Source: Sphingobacteriaceae bacterium (GTDB lineage: Bacteria > Bacteroidota > Bacteroidia > Sphingobacteriales > Sphingobacteriaceae). From it: a DNA stretch of 64,000 bases. How positions within the stretch are numbered: the first letter of the stretch is position 1; the number at the start of each line of letters is the position of its first letter. The notes under the pieces were generated by a model. It was not told where the DNA came from and searched no databases. It saw only the letters and a list, made by a program, of their open reading frames with translations. Of this stretch, positions 47,147-56,591 are shown piece after piece. Where the stretch lies: NCBI GenBank assembly GCA_947463785.1, contig CANHRG010000006.1, positions 1 to 64,000 of the forward strand, read 5' to 3'. The position numbers and the translations under genes are program-made.

Positions 47147-47181
47147 AAAAAAAGCCTCCCTGAAAACGGGGAGGCTTTTTT
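47147..47181 (-). terminator. Intrinsic terminator after rpsA
   Basis: GCCTCCC and GGGAGGC form the stem with an eight-base loop, flanked by A-run and TTTTTT on the minus strand, 18 bases after the rpsA stop. Confidence 0.92.
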
Positions 47182-47198
47182 ATCAGCTGAATGCTAAT

Positions 47199-49166
47199 TT
47201 ATTCCGCATCTTCAGATTTTGAAGCTTTTTTGGTTTTTGCAGCTTTTGTTTCTGCTCCTTCCATGCTGGCTTTCAATTGTGATAAAACATCCAAATCGCC
47301 TAAAGTAGATTTCTCAACAGAGTCTTTTACTTTTTTAACGGCGCTTTGAGCAGCTTTAGCATCTTTTTTCTTCTGATTTAACTCTTCTTTACGCTCTTCT
47401 GCTTTTTCTTCTTCCCAGATACGGGCATGAGAAACTACAATGCGTTTAGAATCTTTGTTAAACTCGATGATTTTGAAATCTGCAGTTTCGTCAGCTTTAA
47501 CCGAACCGCCTTCTTGTTTGGCCATATGTTTGGTAGGGCAGAAGCCTTCTACTCCATAAGGTAAAGCAACAATGGCGCCTTTGTCAGTTACTTTCAACAC
47601 TGTTCCTTGATGAACTGAATCTAAAGTAAATACGGTCTCGAAAGTTTCCCAAGGGTTTTCTTCCAATTGTTTGTGACCTAAGCTTAATTTGCGGTTTTCT
47701 TCGTCTAATTCTAAAACAACAACCTCTAAAGTTTCGCCAACTTTGGTGAATTCGTTAGGGTGGTTAACTTTTTTAGACCAAGATAAGTCTGATATGTGGA
47801 TCAAGCCATCGATACCTTCTTCAAGCTCTACAAACACACCGAAGTTAGTCATGTTTTTAACTACTGCGGTTTGTTTGCTGCCTACAGGGTAGCGTTTAGC
47901 TAAATCTTTCCAAGGATCTGGCGTTAATTGCTTAATACCTAAGCTCATTTTACGCTCGTCACGATCTAAGGTCAATACTTGTGCCTCGATTACATCGCCC
48001 ACTTTCAAGAATTCTTGAGGGTTACGTAAGTTTTGAGACCAAGACATTTCTGATACGTGGATCAATCCTTCTACCCCTGGTACAATTTCTAAGAACGCAC
48101 CGTAGTCAGCTACGGTAACAATCTTACCTTTTACTTTAGAACCTACAGCTAAGTCGGTGTCTAAGGCTTCCCAAGGATGAGAAGTTAATTGTTTTAAACC
48201 TAAAGCGATACGTTTTTTGTCGTCATCGAAATCTAAAACAACCACATTTATTTTTTGGTCTAAGGCCAATACTTCACGTGGATGCTCGATACGGCCCCAA
48301 GAGATATCGGTAATGTGTAATAAACCGTCAACACCACCTAAATCGATGAATACACCGAAATCAGTAATGTTTTTAACAGTTCCTTCCAATACCTGACCTT
48401 TCTCAAGTTTAGAAACAATCTCTACTTTTTGGCTTTCTAAATCGTCTTCGATCAACACTTTGTGCGAAACGACTACGTTTTTGAATTCGTGGTTGATTTT
48501 AACCACTTTGAATTCCATGGTCTTGCCAACATAAATGTCGTAGTCACGGATTGGCTTAATGTCAATCTGAGAACCAGGCAAGAAGGCTTCAACGCCCATA
48601 ATATCAACGATCAAACCACCTTTGGTACGGCTTTTCACGTAACCATTGATGATTTCGTCTTTTTCTAAGGCTTCATTAATTAATTCCCAAGATTTTTGGG
48701 TTTTAGCACGTTTGCGAGATAAAACTAACTGTCCGTTAGCATCTTCTTGCGACTCTACAAACACCTCCACGGTATCACCGATTTTCAAATCAGGTAAATC
48801 GCGGAATTCAGAAAGTGATACCAATCCATCCGATTTAAAACCGATGTTCAATACCACATCTTTGTTGTTGATAGAAACCACTATACCGGAGATAATTTCT
48901 CCTTTAGTGATTGAATTGAATGTTCCGGCATACATTGCTTCCAGCTTTTCGCGTTCAGCTTGGCTGTAATTGCCAAAACCTTTGTCGTCCGCATCCCAGT
49001 CAAAATCGCCGGAAGGGGTAACCATCGTGGTAGATTTGATCTCCTCGATAGACAAAGAATCTGCTTCAGATTCAATGATTTCTGTTTCTTTCACCTCAAC
49101 GGTGTCTGTTCCGAGTTCAGCTTCTTTAGCTTTTAACTCTTTTTCTGCTTGTTGTTTTTTAGCCAT
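47199..49166 (-). CDS. rpsA: 30S ribosomal protein S1
   Basis: S1 binds mRNA on the small subunit and helps unfold it for initiation. The 655-residue protein has an acidic N-terminal extension (about 1-75), then six S1/OB-fold repeats, e.g. KGEIISGIVVSINNKDVVLN, GTVKNITDFGVFIDLGGVDG and VEGLIHVSEMSW, and a Lys/Ala/Glu-rich tail (about 600-655). Both extensions are longer than in E. coli S1 (557 residues) and typical of Bacteroidota. An AAGGAG lies 12 bases before the ATG, a rare Shine-Dalgarno-like sequence in this window. It has a very good promoter and lies downstream of cmk, a widely conserved pairing. Confidence 0.97.
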   Translation of the reverse strand: MAKKQQAEKELKAKEAELGTDTVEVKETEIIESEADSLSIEEIKSTTMVTPSGDFDWDADDKGFGNYSQAEREKLEAMYAGTFNSITKGEIISGIVVSINNKDVVLNIGFKSDGLVSLSEFRDLPDLKIGDTVEVFVESQEDANGQLVLSRKRAKTQKSWELINEALEKDEIINGYVKSRTKGGLIVDIMGVEAFLPGSQIDIKPIRDYDIYVGKTMEFKVVKINHEFKNVVVSHKVLIEDDLESQKVEIVSKLEKGQVLEGTVKNITDFGVFIDLGGVDGLLHITDISWGRIEHPREVLALDQKINVVVLDFDDDKKRIALGLKQLTSHPWEALDTDLAVGSKVKGKIVTVADYGAFLEIVPGVEGLIHVSEMSWSQNLRNPQEFLKVGDVIEAQVLTLDRDERKMSLGIKQLTPDPWKDLAKRYPVGSKQTAVVKNMTNFGVFVELEEGIDGLIHISDLSWSKKVNHPNEFTKVGETLEVVVLELDEENRKLSLGHKQLEENPWETFETVFTLDSVHQGTVLKVTDKGAIVALPYGVEGFCPTKHMAKQEGGSVKADETADFKIIEFNKDSKRIVVSHARIWEEEKAEERKEELNQKKKDAKAAQSAVKKVKDSVEKSTLGDLDVLSQLKASMEGAETKAAKTKKASKSEDAE

Positions 49167-49207
49167 TAAATAATTTTTCTCCTTTTCCCGATTTTCAATC
49201 AGGACTG

Positions 49208-49237
49208 CAAAGGTAGGTAATTATCCGTCCAAACAAA
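49208..49237 (-). promoter_or_regulatory. rpsA promoter (-33 and -7)
   Basis: On the minus strand TTTG (49234-49237), 18 bases, TACCTTTG (49208-49215). Both elements match the Bacteroidota consensus at near-normal spacing. Transcription would start near 49204, a 38-base leader. It is the clearest promoter in the window. Confidence 0.78.
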
Positions 49238-49305
49238 AATAAAATTTGAGCTATTGTTGCTGATAATCAATAGCCTAGGAAATAGGCTTCGGAAAGTAAA
49301 TCGTG

Positions 49306-49983
49306 TTAGTTGCTTAAGAAAGGCTTTACCTTGTCTAAGGCAAATTGCAATTGCTCTTCTGGGGTTAACTCGGTGTTATCCAGAACGATGGCATCTTCGG
49401 CACGTGTAAGTGGACTTTCTTTGCGTGTAGTATCCGAATAATCGCGGTGAGCCAAATTTTCGAAAACTTCTTCCAAGGTAATTTTTGCAGCATTGGCAAT
49501 CATTTCCTTGTAGCGTCGTTCGGCACGTACCTTCGGATCGGCGGTCATGAAGAACTTGAGTGTTGCATCCGGAAAAACGGTGGTTCCAATATCTCGTCCA
49601 TCCATCACAATATTTTTCGATGAACCCATGCGTTGTTGCTGTTTCACCATTTCTTCCCGAACCACTTTTAAGGCACTTACTGCACTTACTTGCTCCGAAA
49701 CTTTCATTTCACGAATCTCATCCGATACTTCTTCATCATTAAGTGTAATGTGTGTTTGGTAATCTCTCGAATGAAAATTTAGATGAATTTGGGCCAAGGC
49801 TTTTTTTACTTCTTCCGGATTTTGGATGTCGACCTGATTTCGAATAAAGTAAAGCGTTACAGCTCGATACATGGCCCCGCTATCTACATAAACGAAATGA
49901 AGCTTTTTAGCTAATGCTTTGGCTAAGGTGCTTTTTCCGCATGAAGAATAGCCATCTATGGCGATTACAATATTCGAATTCAT
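49306..49983 (-). CDS. cmk: (d)CMP kinase
   Basis: Cmk phosphorylates CMP and dCMP with ATP. The 225-residue protein has the P-loop GYSSCGKST (11-19), YVDSGAMYRAVTLYF (about 32-46) for the NMP site, MDGRDIGTTVFPDATLKFF (about 126-144) and a lid region with RAERRYKEM. Length is standard. The -7 element lies seven bases before the ATG. A small AGCCTA/TAGGCT hairpin (49272-49288) lies between cmk and rpsA, without a U-run. Confidence 0.95.
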   Translation of the reverse strand: MNSNIVIAIDGYSSCGKSTLAKALAKKLHFVYVDSGAMYRAVTLYFIRNQVDIQNPEEVKKALAQIHLNFHSRDYQTHITLNDEEVSDEIREMKVSEQVSAVSALKVVREEMVKQQQRMGSSKNIVMDGRDIGTTVFPDATLKFFMTADPKVRAERRYKEMIANAAKITLEEVFENLAHRDYSDTTRKESPLTRAEDAIVLDNTELTPEEQLQFALDKVKPFLSN

Positions 49984-49990
49984 TGGGGTA

Positions 49991-49998
49991 CAAAGTTA
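49991..49998 (-). promoter_or_regulatory. -7 element close to the cmk start
   Basis: On the minus strand TAACTTTG matches TAnnTTTG, and only seven bases separate it from the ATG at 49983. The leader would be about four bases. No -33 TTTG is found at normal spacing. Confidence 0.5.
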
Positions 49999-50040
49999 AC
50001 TTTTGATAGCAATAAGCCCAGCTAAATTTTAAATTAAACC

Positions 50041-51000
50041 TTAATTAAACCGATAGAAGGTGCTAACGGAGCCGTATTGATGCGCTTTTGCCGAACTTTG
50101 TATCTCTGCGGTTTTGAAAACATAAGATAATTGCAGACTTAATCGGTTTTTGGCGTGTACCAAGCCAAATTCTTGACTCAATACCCAAGGTTTGGCTTTA
50201 AAACTCACGGGTCCTTTATCCTCTCTGAATAGCCCGCCAGAGACAGTTGCATCGTGTAAAACAAGGTCTAATTGAGGTTTAGCGAAAAAGAATAACTCAC
50301 TTTTGACCAAATTATTGGTGCTGCTTTTAGTACCAATTACACTGTGGTATGAGGCGGATTGGAACAGTTGATTTACGCGTCCGCTACGAAGCATAAAACC
50401 GACCCCAAGTCCGGAAAAGGTAGTACCCAGGTTGGCATAACCATGCCATGCCAAATCTAATTTTCGGGAAGTTGATCGTTGGATCATTTTGACATAAGAT
50501 GCCCCTAAATTGATTCCAATTTCGTTGTTTAGTTGATATTCCCAGCCTTTGGGTGCGTAGAGTCCAGTAAGTTGGTGTACAAACTCTTGAGCTTGTTTGC
50601 CAAATGCCGCTGGTCCAATGGTTCCGATTTGAAAACTTGCTTTTAACATACGCTCATTTTCGGTAAACCAGTTTAGGCTGCCTCCGCCATACAAATAGGC
50701 GGTAATTGGCCGATCTACATAATTAATGGCAGGGATATAACCGGATTGGGCATTGTACATTTTTTGGCCAATCTCCAGCTCAATGATTTTTTTAGCTAAA
50801 CCGGGTTTAATTTGTTTTGGCTCCGCTACCTTTCGGTAAGTAATAAATAATCCGTTGGTATAATACCGATCTTGACCATTTGCCAAGTACGAATCGTTAT
50901 CACTTTTAAATCCAATTTCTTTGTTAAACTCTTGTGCATAGAGTTTGTTGAAAATAAGGATTATGGCCAAAATGGCGAATTTGAGCTGTTTCAATTGCAT
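50041..51000 (-). CDS. LpxR-like lipid A 3'-O-deacylase family outer-membrane protein
   Basis: LpxR removes 3'-linked acyl chains from lipid A at the outer membrane. The 319-residue protein has a signal peptide (MQLKQLKFAILAIILIF..., cleaved after LYA) and the family pattern: SDNDSYLANGQDRYYTNG (about 33-50, with the Asn-Asp active-site pair), and VHQLTGLYAPKGW with the likely catalytic His. The rest is beta-barrel-like and ends YRFN. An upstream in-frame start at 51054 gives a poorer signal peptide. It follows lon but is separated by a terminator. Confidence 0.85.
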   Translation of the reverse strand: MQLKQLKFAILAIILIFNKLYAQEFNKEIGFKSDNDSYLANGQDRYYTNGLFITYRKVAEPKQIKPGLAKKIIELEIGQKMYNAQSGYIPAINYVDRPITAYLYGGGSLNWFTENERMLKASFQIGTIGPAAFGKQAQEFVHQLTGLYAPKGWEYQLNNEIGINLGASYVKMIQRSTSRKLDLAWHGYANLGTTFSGLGVGFMLRSGRVNQLFQSASYHSVIGTKSSTNNLVKSELFFFAKPQLDLVLHDATVSGGLFREDKGPVSFKAKPWVLSQEFGLVHAKNRLSLQLSYVFKTAEIQSSAKAHQYGSVSTFYRFN

Positions 51001-51059
51001 GATTTGGTGTAATAACCGACAGTTATTTAGTGTTAAAACACTTAAATATAGCAATTAAA

Positions 51060-51091
51060 ACAAAAAGGCCACCGGTTTCTACCGATGGCCT
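51060..51091 (-). terminator. Intrinsic terminator after lon
   Basis: AGGCCATCGGT and ACCGGTGGCCT pair with one mismatch around an AGAA loop (minus strand), followed by TTTTTG. It lies 13 bases after the lon stop. Confidence 0.85.
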
Positions 51092-51103
51092 AGTCTTTGT
51101 GAA

Positions 51104-53584
51104 TTAGTTAACCAAGTTTGGTTTCACTGTTTCCTTGATAACTAAATCGAGCGGATTTTTGACTTTATCCTTTATCAACGCTAAATCAATAACTTCTTTC
51201 ATTTCTTTCACATAATGGAATTTCAGGTCTTTGATATAATCTTCCTTAATTTCCAGAATGTCTTTCTCATTCGATTTGCACAAAATGATCTCTTTGATAT
51301 TGGCCCTTTTGGCGGCTAATATTTTTTCTTTGATACCACCAACTGGCAATACTTTTCCTCTCAAGGTAATTTCACCCGTCATGGCTAAATGCGGTTTCAC
51401 CTTACGTTGTGTAAATGCTGAAGTAAGTGCTGTGAGCATGGTAATACCTGCGGATGGTCCATCTTTTGGCGTAGCACCTGCGGGTACGTGGATATGCACA
51501 TCCCAATGATCGAATAAGCGATAATCGATATTGAATTTTGACGCATTGCTACGTAAATAGGCCATGGCGATGGCCGCAGATTCTTTCATTACCTCACCCA
51601 GGTTTCCGGTTAAGGTCAATTTGCCTTTGCCTGGGCTCAAGCTCGCTTCGATGAATAAAATATCGCCACCAACAGAAGTCCAGGCCAAACCTGTAACTAC
51701 GCCAGCTACTTCATTGCCTTCGTAAAGGTCTTTATCAAAAATAGGAGCACCCAAAATGGTTTCCACATCGGTTTTGCTAATGCTTGGATCGTATTGTTCT
51801 TCCATGGCAATTTTGGTAGCTGCACCTCTAACCAAAGAACCGATCTTTTTCTCCAAACCTCTAACTCCAGATTCACGGGTATATTCATCAATTACTTTTT
51901 CAATTACCGAAGCACGCAGATTGATATCTTTTGCTTGGATACCATGCTGCTCTCTCTGCTTAGGCAGTAAATGTCGCTTGGTGATTTCAATCTTTTCTTC
52001 AATGGTATAACCATTAACCTCGATAATTTCCATACGGTCTAGCAAAGCTGGATGTATAGAGCTAAGTGAATTCGCTGTGGCGATGAACATGACGTTTGAC
52101 AAATCGTAATCTACTTCTACGTAATGATCGTAGAACGAATTGTTCTGCTCGGGGTCTAATACTTCAAGTAGGGCAGAGGCAGGGTCGCCTCTAAAATCAT
52201 TACCAACTTTGTCGATCTCGTCTAAAATAAAAACCGGATTCGAAGCACCTGCCTTTTTCAAGGATTGAATAATACGGCCCGGCATGGCACCGATATAGGT
52301 TTTACGGTGTCCACGAATTTCGGCTTCATCACGAATGCCTCCCAAAGCCATGCGCACATATTTTCTTCCCAAAGATTTTGCAATAGATTTACCCAGAGAG
52401 GTTTTACCCACTCCCGGAGGCCCAACCAGGCAAAGAATAGGTGCTTTCATGTTGTGCTTCAATTTGAGCACGGCTAGGTACTCGATAATTCTTTTTTTAA
52501 CCTTATCGAGTCCGTAATGATCTTTATCTAAGATTTTTTGAGCTCGTTTTAAATCGAAATTGTCTTTGGTGAATTCATTCCAAGGTAAATCAAGTAGCAA
52601 TTCCAGGTAATTGATTTGAACCGAATAATCGGCAGCAGCCGGATTCATTCGACCCATTTTGTCCAATTCTTTCTGAAAATGATCGGCTACTTCTTTGCCC
52701 CATTTTTTCTTTTTGGCACGCTCTCTCAAATTTTCCATTTCCAAATCGGGCGTATTTCCACCCAGTTCTTCCTGAATGGTTTTAAGCTGCTGATTGAGGA
52801 AATATTCTCGCTGTTGCTTATCCAAGTCGATGCGCACCTTAGATTGAATCTGATTGCGCAATTCGAGCATTTGTAACTCCTGGGTGAGGTGTTCCATCAC
52901 CAGTTTAGCTCGGTCTCTCAAATTGGCCACTTCCAACATTTGTTGTTTTATGGCCACATCTGCATTCATATTAGAAGATATGAAATTGATCAGAAAAGAC
53001 GGACTTTCGATATTTTTTATCGCGATAGCTGCTTCGCTCGGAATATTGGGTGCCAATTGAATGATCTGCAAGGCCATATCTTTGATATTGGCCATAATAG
53101 CTTTAAATTCAGCATCAACCCGTGGTTTTATTTCCTCAAACTTTTCGATGGAAGCTTTGATGTAGGGTTCGTTCTGAACTTCTTCTTTGAGTTTAAATCG
53201 TTGTTTACCCTGAATAATCACGGTCGTGTTACCATCGGGCATTTGAAGCATTTTGATAATTAGTGCAACGGTTCCAATGATGTTCAATTGCTCGAAACTC
53301 GGATCTTCAATAGCCACATCTCGTTGTGAGACTACACCAATCACTCGATCTCCTTTATAGGCATCCTTAACTAATTTGATGGATTTGTCTCTCCCAATGG
53401 TGATTGGAATAACTACACCTGGAAACAATACGGTATTTCGTAAGGGCAGAATTGACAAGACCTCAGGAGTTTCCTCATTGTTCATTTCCTCTTCATCTTC
53501 CTGAGACATCAGCGGGAAGAATTCCGTGTCCTCGTTGATTAGCGGTAAAACCTGATTAAAATCGTATGGATTGTTGTTGCTCAT
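51104..53584 (-). CDS. lon: ATP-dependent endopeptidase La (Lon)
   Basis: Lon is the cytoplasmic AAA+ protease that degrades misfolded and regulatory proteins. The 826-residue protein has the N-terminal LON domain (about 42-245; LPLRNTVLFPGVVIPI), a coiled-coil segment, the AAA+ module with Walker A GPPGVGKTS (about 384-392) and Walker B VFILDEID, and the C-terminal protease domain with catalytic Ser711 (PKDGPSAGITM) and Lys754 (PVGGIKEK), whose spacing matches E. coli Lon. A 45-residue acidic N-terminal extension precedes the LON domain. It is divergent from a TPR gene across a 318-base gap. Confidence 0.97.
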   Translation of the reverse strand: MSNNNPYDFNQVLPLINEDTEFFPLMSQEDEEEMNNEETPEVLSILPLRNTVLFPGVVIPITIGRDKSIKLVKDAYKGDRVIGVVSQRDVAIEDPSFEQLNIIGTVALIIKMLQMPDGNTTVIIQGKQRFKLKEEVQNEPYIKASIEKFEEIKPRVDAEFKAIMANIKDMALQIIQLAPNIPSEAAIAIKNIESPSFLINFISSNMNADVAIKQQMLEVANLRDRAKLVMEHLTQELQMLELRNQIQSKVRIDLDKQQREYFLNQQLKTIQEELGGNTPDLEMENLRERAKKKKWGKEVADHFQKELDKMGRMNPAAADYSVQINYLELLLDLPWNEFTKDNFDLKRAQKILDKDHYGLDKVKKRIIEYLAVLKLKHNMKAPILCLVGPPGVGKTSLGKSIAKSLGRKYVRMALGGIRDEAEIRGHRKTYIGAMPGRIIQSLKKAGASNPVFILDEIDKVGNDFRGDPASALLEVLDPEQNNSFYDHYVEVDYDLSNVMFIATANSLSSIHPALLDRMEIIEVNGYTIEEKIEITKRHLLPKQREQHGIQAKDINLRASVIEKVIDEYTRESGVRGLEKKIGSLVRGAATKIAMEEQYDPSISKTDVETILGAPIFDKDLYEGNEVAGVVTGLAWTSVGGDILFIEASLSPGKGKLTLTGNLGEVMKESAAIAMAYLRSNASKFNIDYRLFDHWDVHIHVPAGATPKDGPSAGITMLTALTSAFTQRKVKPHLAMTGEITLRGKVLPVGGIKEKILAAKRANIKEIILCKSNEKDILEIKEDYIKDLKFHYVKEMKEVIDLALIKDKVKNPLDLVIKETVKPNLVN

Positions 53585-53902
53585 TTTTTTTGTAGTAGCG
53601 TCAATATGACAGTAAAATTTGACTTTCGGAAATTATCCGAAGGAATTAATAGGTTTGCAAGCCTTGTGCCAATTTTTAAAACCCGTTGTAAAGGGATATA
53701 GATACTTTGTATTTTGTCGTTTTGTCTGTAAAAAAGGCAGCAAATTTTAATTGCTTAAAACAAAATGTGTCTAAATCTAATTTATTCCACATCTGCCACC
53801 AGTTAATTGCATCAAATTGATATTAAAACTATATTAGAGGCCAACAAATACTTATTTTTATAAAAACTTTCTGGAGAGGCTTGTTTTTCACTCTCTGTCG
53901 TT
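53585..53902. other. 318-base divergent gap between lon and TPR gene
   Basis: No gene is seen here. It must hold the promoters of lon and of the TPR gene, but no exact TAnnTTTG lies at a useful distance from either start. A perfect inverted repeat, TTCGGA (53625-53630), AATTA, TCCGAA (53636-53641), is 41 bases upstream of lon and may be an operator. The rest is AT-rich with no other structure that I can find. Confidence 0.5.
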
Positions 53903-54535
53903 ATGAAATTGTTCAAAAGCTTTTTAGTTGTTTTTTTATTTGCTGGCACTGCTGCAATGGCACAGTCGTCATCCAACTCTTATCAGGCTTTAGGACAGAA
54001 AGCACTTTTAGACGGCGATTTTAAATTGGCAGTTGTGCAATTGGAAAAAGCCCTGGCCGAAGACTCGACCAACGTGAATGCCTTGTACATGTTGGGGTAT
54101 TCGTATTACCATGCCGAAAATTACAAAAGTTCGGTGGCTGCGTTTACCAAAGTAATTAGCCTCAGACCCTCAGAAACCAGCGCTTATTACTACCGTGCCA
54201 AAGCGAGAGCATATATGGCAAATTACACAACCAACATTGCCAATTCAGAGCGTGAAAAGTTATTGCTGGCTTGTATTCGTGATTTTACCAAAGCAATAGC
54301 ACTTAATAGTGAAGATGTTAAGTTTTATCAAAATCGAGCAGTTGCCTATCATGATTATGGTGTATTGAAAGCGCAAAAAATACCAAGGCTTTACGACAAA
54401 ACCAGAGCTTTGGAATCCCTAAAAGCTTCTATAGCCGATTACCAAAAGGTGTTAGAATTGAGTCCCGGAAGAAAAGATATTCAAACTCAGCTCGAAGAAG
54501 CAAAATCACATTTACTGAATGTGAACAATCAATAG
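53903..54535 (+). CDS. Secreted TPR-repeat protein
   Basis: The 210-residue protein has a signal peptide (MKLFKSFLVVFLFAGTAAMA, cleaved before Q) and about three to four TPR motifs, e.g. YQALGQKALLDGDFKLAVVQ, NALYMLGYSYYHAENYKSSV and KFYQNRAVAYHDYGVLKAQK. It is probably a periplasmic adaptor. No enzymatic motif is seen and its partner is unknown. It ends exactly where the convergent lipoprotein gene ends (54535/54536), without a terminator. Confidence 0.85.
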   Translation: MKLFKSFLVVFLFAGTAAMAQSSSNSYQALGQKALLDGDFKLAVVQLEKALAEDSTNVNALYMLGYSYYHAENYKSSVAAFTKVISLRPSETSAYYYRAKARAYMANYTTNIANSEREKLLLACIRDFTKAIALNSEDVKFYQNRAVAYHDYGVLKAQKIPRLYDKTRALESLKASIADYQKVLELSPGRKDIQTQLEEAKSHLLNVNNQ

Positions 54536-55063
54536 TTACTTTTTGAATTTCCCCAATATCCAATAGTTATTGGTTCCAATAACCTTAACTTCTTGCCGTT
54601 TTACAATTTGATAGATTGAATCAGGACAATATTCCAAGTAGTCATCAGTGGTATATAGCAGGTTTTCAGAATGATTAGTAATTGTTATTCTCTTGATTTT
54701 TCCCGTATTGTCTTTCAAAATTTTCAGTTCACGGGTTTTAAGTTTTGAATCGGTCGCTGAAAAGACGAGTTCCCCATCCTCAACATGTTTTTTGTAAAGC
54801 CCTCTAAAGGAAGGTTTGTTAATGTCTGAAGCTAAGAAAGTGCTCAGTTCTTCGTCCCAATTGATCTGATTGCTTAGTTTGGTTTCTTGATTCTTATTGA
54901 GATGTACTTCTTTACTAATGGTAGGTTTTTCTTCGCTTAATCGTTTGATTTCTGTCTTAAAGAAGCCGGCTATATCCGGATAGGCCAATTCTTTTTTAAC
55001 CGATTTGTCTGGCGTTTGACAGCCAAAAAGAAAGATCGAAAGGATGAGCAAGATTTTATTCAT
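54536..55063 (-). CDS. Predicted lipoprotein of unknown function
   Basis: The 175-residue protein has a short signal with lipobox LFGC (Cys about 15). The mature part is hydrophilic with an N-terminal helical region and C-terminal beta segments (TRELKILKDNTGKIKRITIT, TTDDYLEYCPDSIYQIVKRQ) suggestive of a small beta-sheet domain. I do not recognise the family. It starts one base after the gpmI stop (TGA-G-ATG), so it is translated from the gpmI message, although a glycolytic link is not evident. Confidence 0.7.
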   Translation of the reverse strand: MNKILLILSIFLFGCQTPDKSVKKELAYPDIAGFFKTEIKRLSEEKPTISKEVHLNKNQETKLSNQINWDEELSTFLASDINKPSFRGLYKKHVEDGELVFSATDSKLKTRELKILKDNTGKIKRITITNHSENLLYTTDDYLEYCPDSIYQIVKRQEVKVIGTNNYWILGKFKK

Positions 55064-55064
55064 C

Positions 55065-56588
55065 TCAGGAAATTAGAACGCTACCAGTCATGGCTTCAGG
55101 GATAGCTAAATGCATCATTTTTAAAATCGTTGGTGCAATATCTCCCAGCTTGCCATCTTGAATGTGGTTAAATTCCGAGTCGATTAGGATGCAGGGTACC
55201 ATATTGGTGGTGTGGGCCGTATTGGGGCTACCATCTGGGTTGATCATAAAGTCGGCATTACCGTGATCAGCAAGAATAATGAAAGAATAACCATGTTTCA
55301 GGCCACATTCTACAACTTTTTGAGTGCATGCATCTACGGTTTCTACGGCTTTAACAACTGCGTCGAATACGCCGGTATGTCCAACCATATCCGGATTGGC
55401 AAAATTCAGGCAAACAAAATCGGGCCATTCTGAGCTAAGTGCTTCACAAGCGGCTTCGGCAATGCCTTGAGCACTCATTTCGGGCTGTAAATCGTACGTA
55501 GCTACTTTTGGGGAAGAAATTAATGCTCTACGCTCATTTTTGAATTCTTGTTCTCTTCCGCCAGAGAAAAAGAAAGTTACGTGGGGGTATTTTTCTGTTT
55601 CTGCAATGCGTAACTGATTTTTACCTTGTTCGGCAAGAGCTTCTCCCAGCGTTTGGCTCAAATCCTCTTTTTCAAAAACCACTTCCACGTTTTTAAACGT
55701 TTCATCATAGCTTGTAAAAGTAATGTAGTGCAAATCTAGGGGCTCCATTTCGTACTCGGGAAAAGCCTTTTGGGTAAGCACTTGTGTGATTTCTCTGCCT
55801 CGGTCTGTACGGTAATTGAAGCAAATCACCACATCTCCGTTTTCAATCCTTGTTATGGCTTGCCCTCGCTCATTAACTTTAACAATAGGTTTTATAAATT
55901 CATCGGTAATTCCTTCTTCGTACGATTCTTGAATAGCAGCAGCTATATCTGTGCATTTTTTGCCTTCGGCATGTACAAGTAAATCGTAGGCTAATTTCAC
56001 GCGTTCCCAACGGTTGTCTCTATCCATGGCATAATAACGTCCAATTGCAGTTGCCAATTGCCCGCAGCTTTGTTTTAAATGAGCAGAAAGTTCTTCAACA
56101 AAGCCCAAACCCGATTTTGGATCGGTATCGCGACCATCTAGAAAAGCGTGAATAAAAACCTGATCTATTTGATTGGCTTTTGCGGCATCGCACAATCCCA
56201 TCAAATGCTTGATGTGGGCATGTACGCCACCATCGGATACTAATCCGATTAAATGAATTTTTTTATTAGCCGATTTGGCATACGAAAATGCTTTTTGCAG
56301 TACAGGATGATGATCGAGTTCTTTGTTTTGTAAAGCCAGATTTATTCGCCCCAATTCTTGATAAACCACTCTGCCGGCTCCCAAATTCATGTGTCCAACT
56401 TCAGAATTACCCATTTGCCCTGCAGGTAGACCCACGGCTTCGCCGGATGCCTCCAGTTTGGAATTGGGATATTGAGTTATTAATTGATCGTAAAATGGAG
56501 TTTTTGCTTGGTATATGGCATTGGTTTCATCAGATTTCCCCAAACCCCAACCATCCATAATGAGAAGTACTGTTTTCTTATTTTTCAC
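55065..56588 (-). CDS. gpmI: 2,3-bisphosphoglycerate-independent phosphoglycerate mutase
   Basis: GpmI interconverts 3- and 2-phosphoglycerate with two Mn2+ and a phosphoserine intermediate. The 507-residue protein has the first metal Asp in LLIMDGWGLGKSD (Asp12), the catalytic Ser62 in GNSEVGH, FIHAFLDGRDTDPKSG (about 145-160) and C-terminal ILADHGNAD and NTAHTTNMVP metal-binding motifs. The frame is open to 56666, but that stretch overlaps the divergent nadC start; GTG at 56588, three bases after a -7 element, gives VKNKKTVLLIMDG and normal length with Ser at 62. It has a lipoprotein gene coupled downstream. Confidence 0.95.
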   Translation of the reverse strand: MKNKKTVLLIMDGWGLGKSDETNAIYQAKTPFYDQLITQYPNSKLEASGEAVGLPAGQMGNSEVGHMNLGAGRVVYQELGRINLALQNKELDHHPVLQKAFSYAKSANKKIHLIGLVSDGGVHAHIKHLMGLCDAAKANQIDQVFIHAFLDGRDTDPKSGLGFVEELSAHLKQSCGQLATAIGRYYAMDRDNRWERVKLAYDLLVHAEGKKCTDIAAAIQESYEEGITDEFIKPIVKVNERGQAITRIENGDVVICFNYRTDRGREITQVLTQKAFPEYEMEPLDLHYITFTSYDETFKNVEVVFEKEDLSQTLGEALAEQGKNQLRIAETEKYPHVTFFFSGGREQEFKNERRALISSPKVATYDLQPEMSAQGIAEAACEALSSEWPDFVCLNFANPDMVGHTGVFDAVVKAVETVDACTQKVVECGLKHGYSFIILADHGNADFMINPDGSPNTAHTTNMVPCILIDSEFNHIQDGKLGDIAPTILKMMHLAIPEAMTGSVLIS

Positions 56589-56591
56589 ATA

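Noticed and set aside
49272-49288. AGCCTA/TAGGCT hairpin as terminator of cmk
   Set aside because: Only six base pairs and no U-run on the minus strand; mentioned under cmk but not called a terminator.
52889-53263. 124-codon open frame antisense to lon
   Set aside because: Lies wholly over the conserved LON domain region, no start context or domain; a shadow frame.
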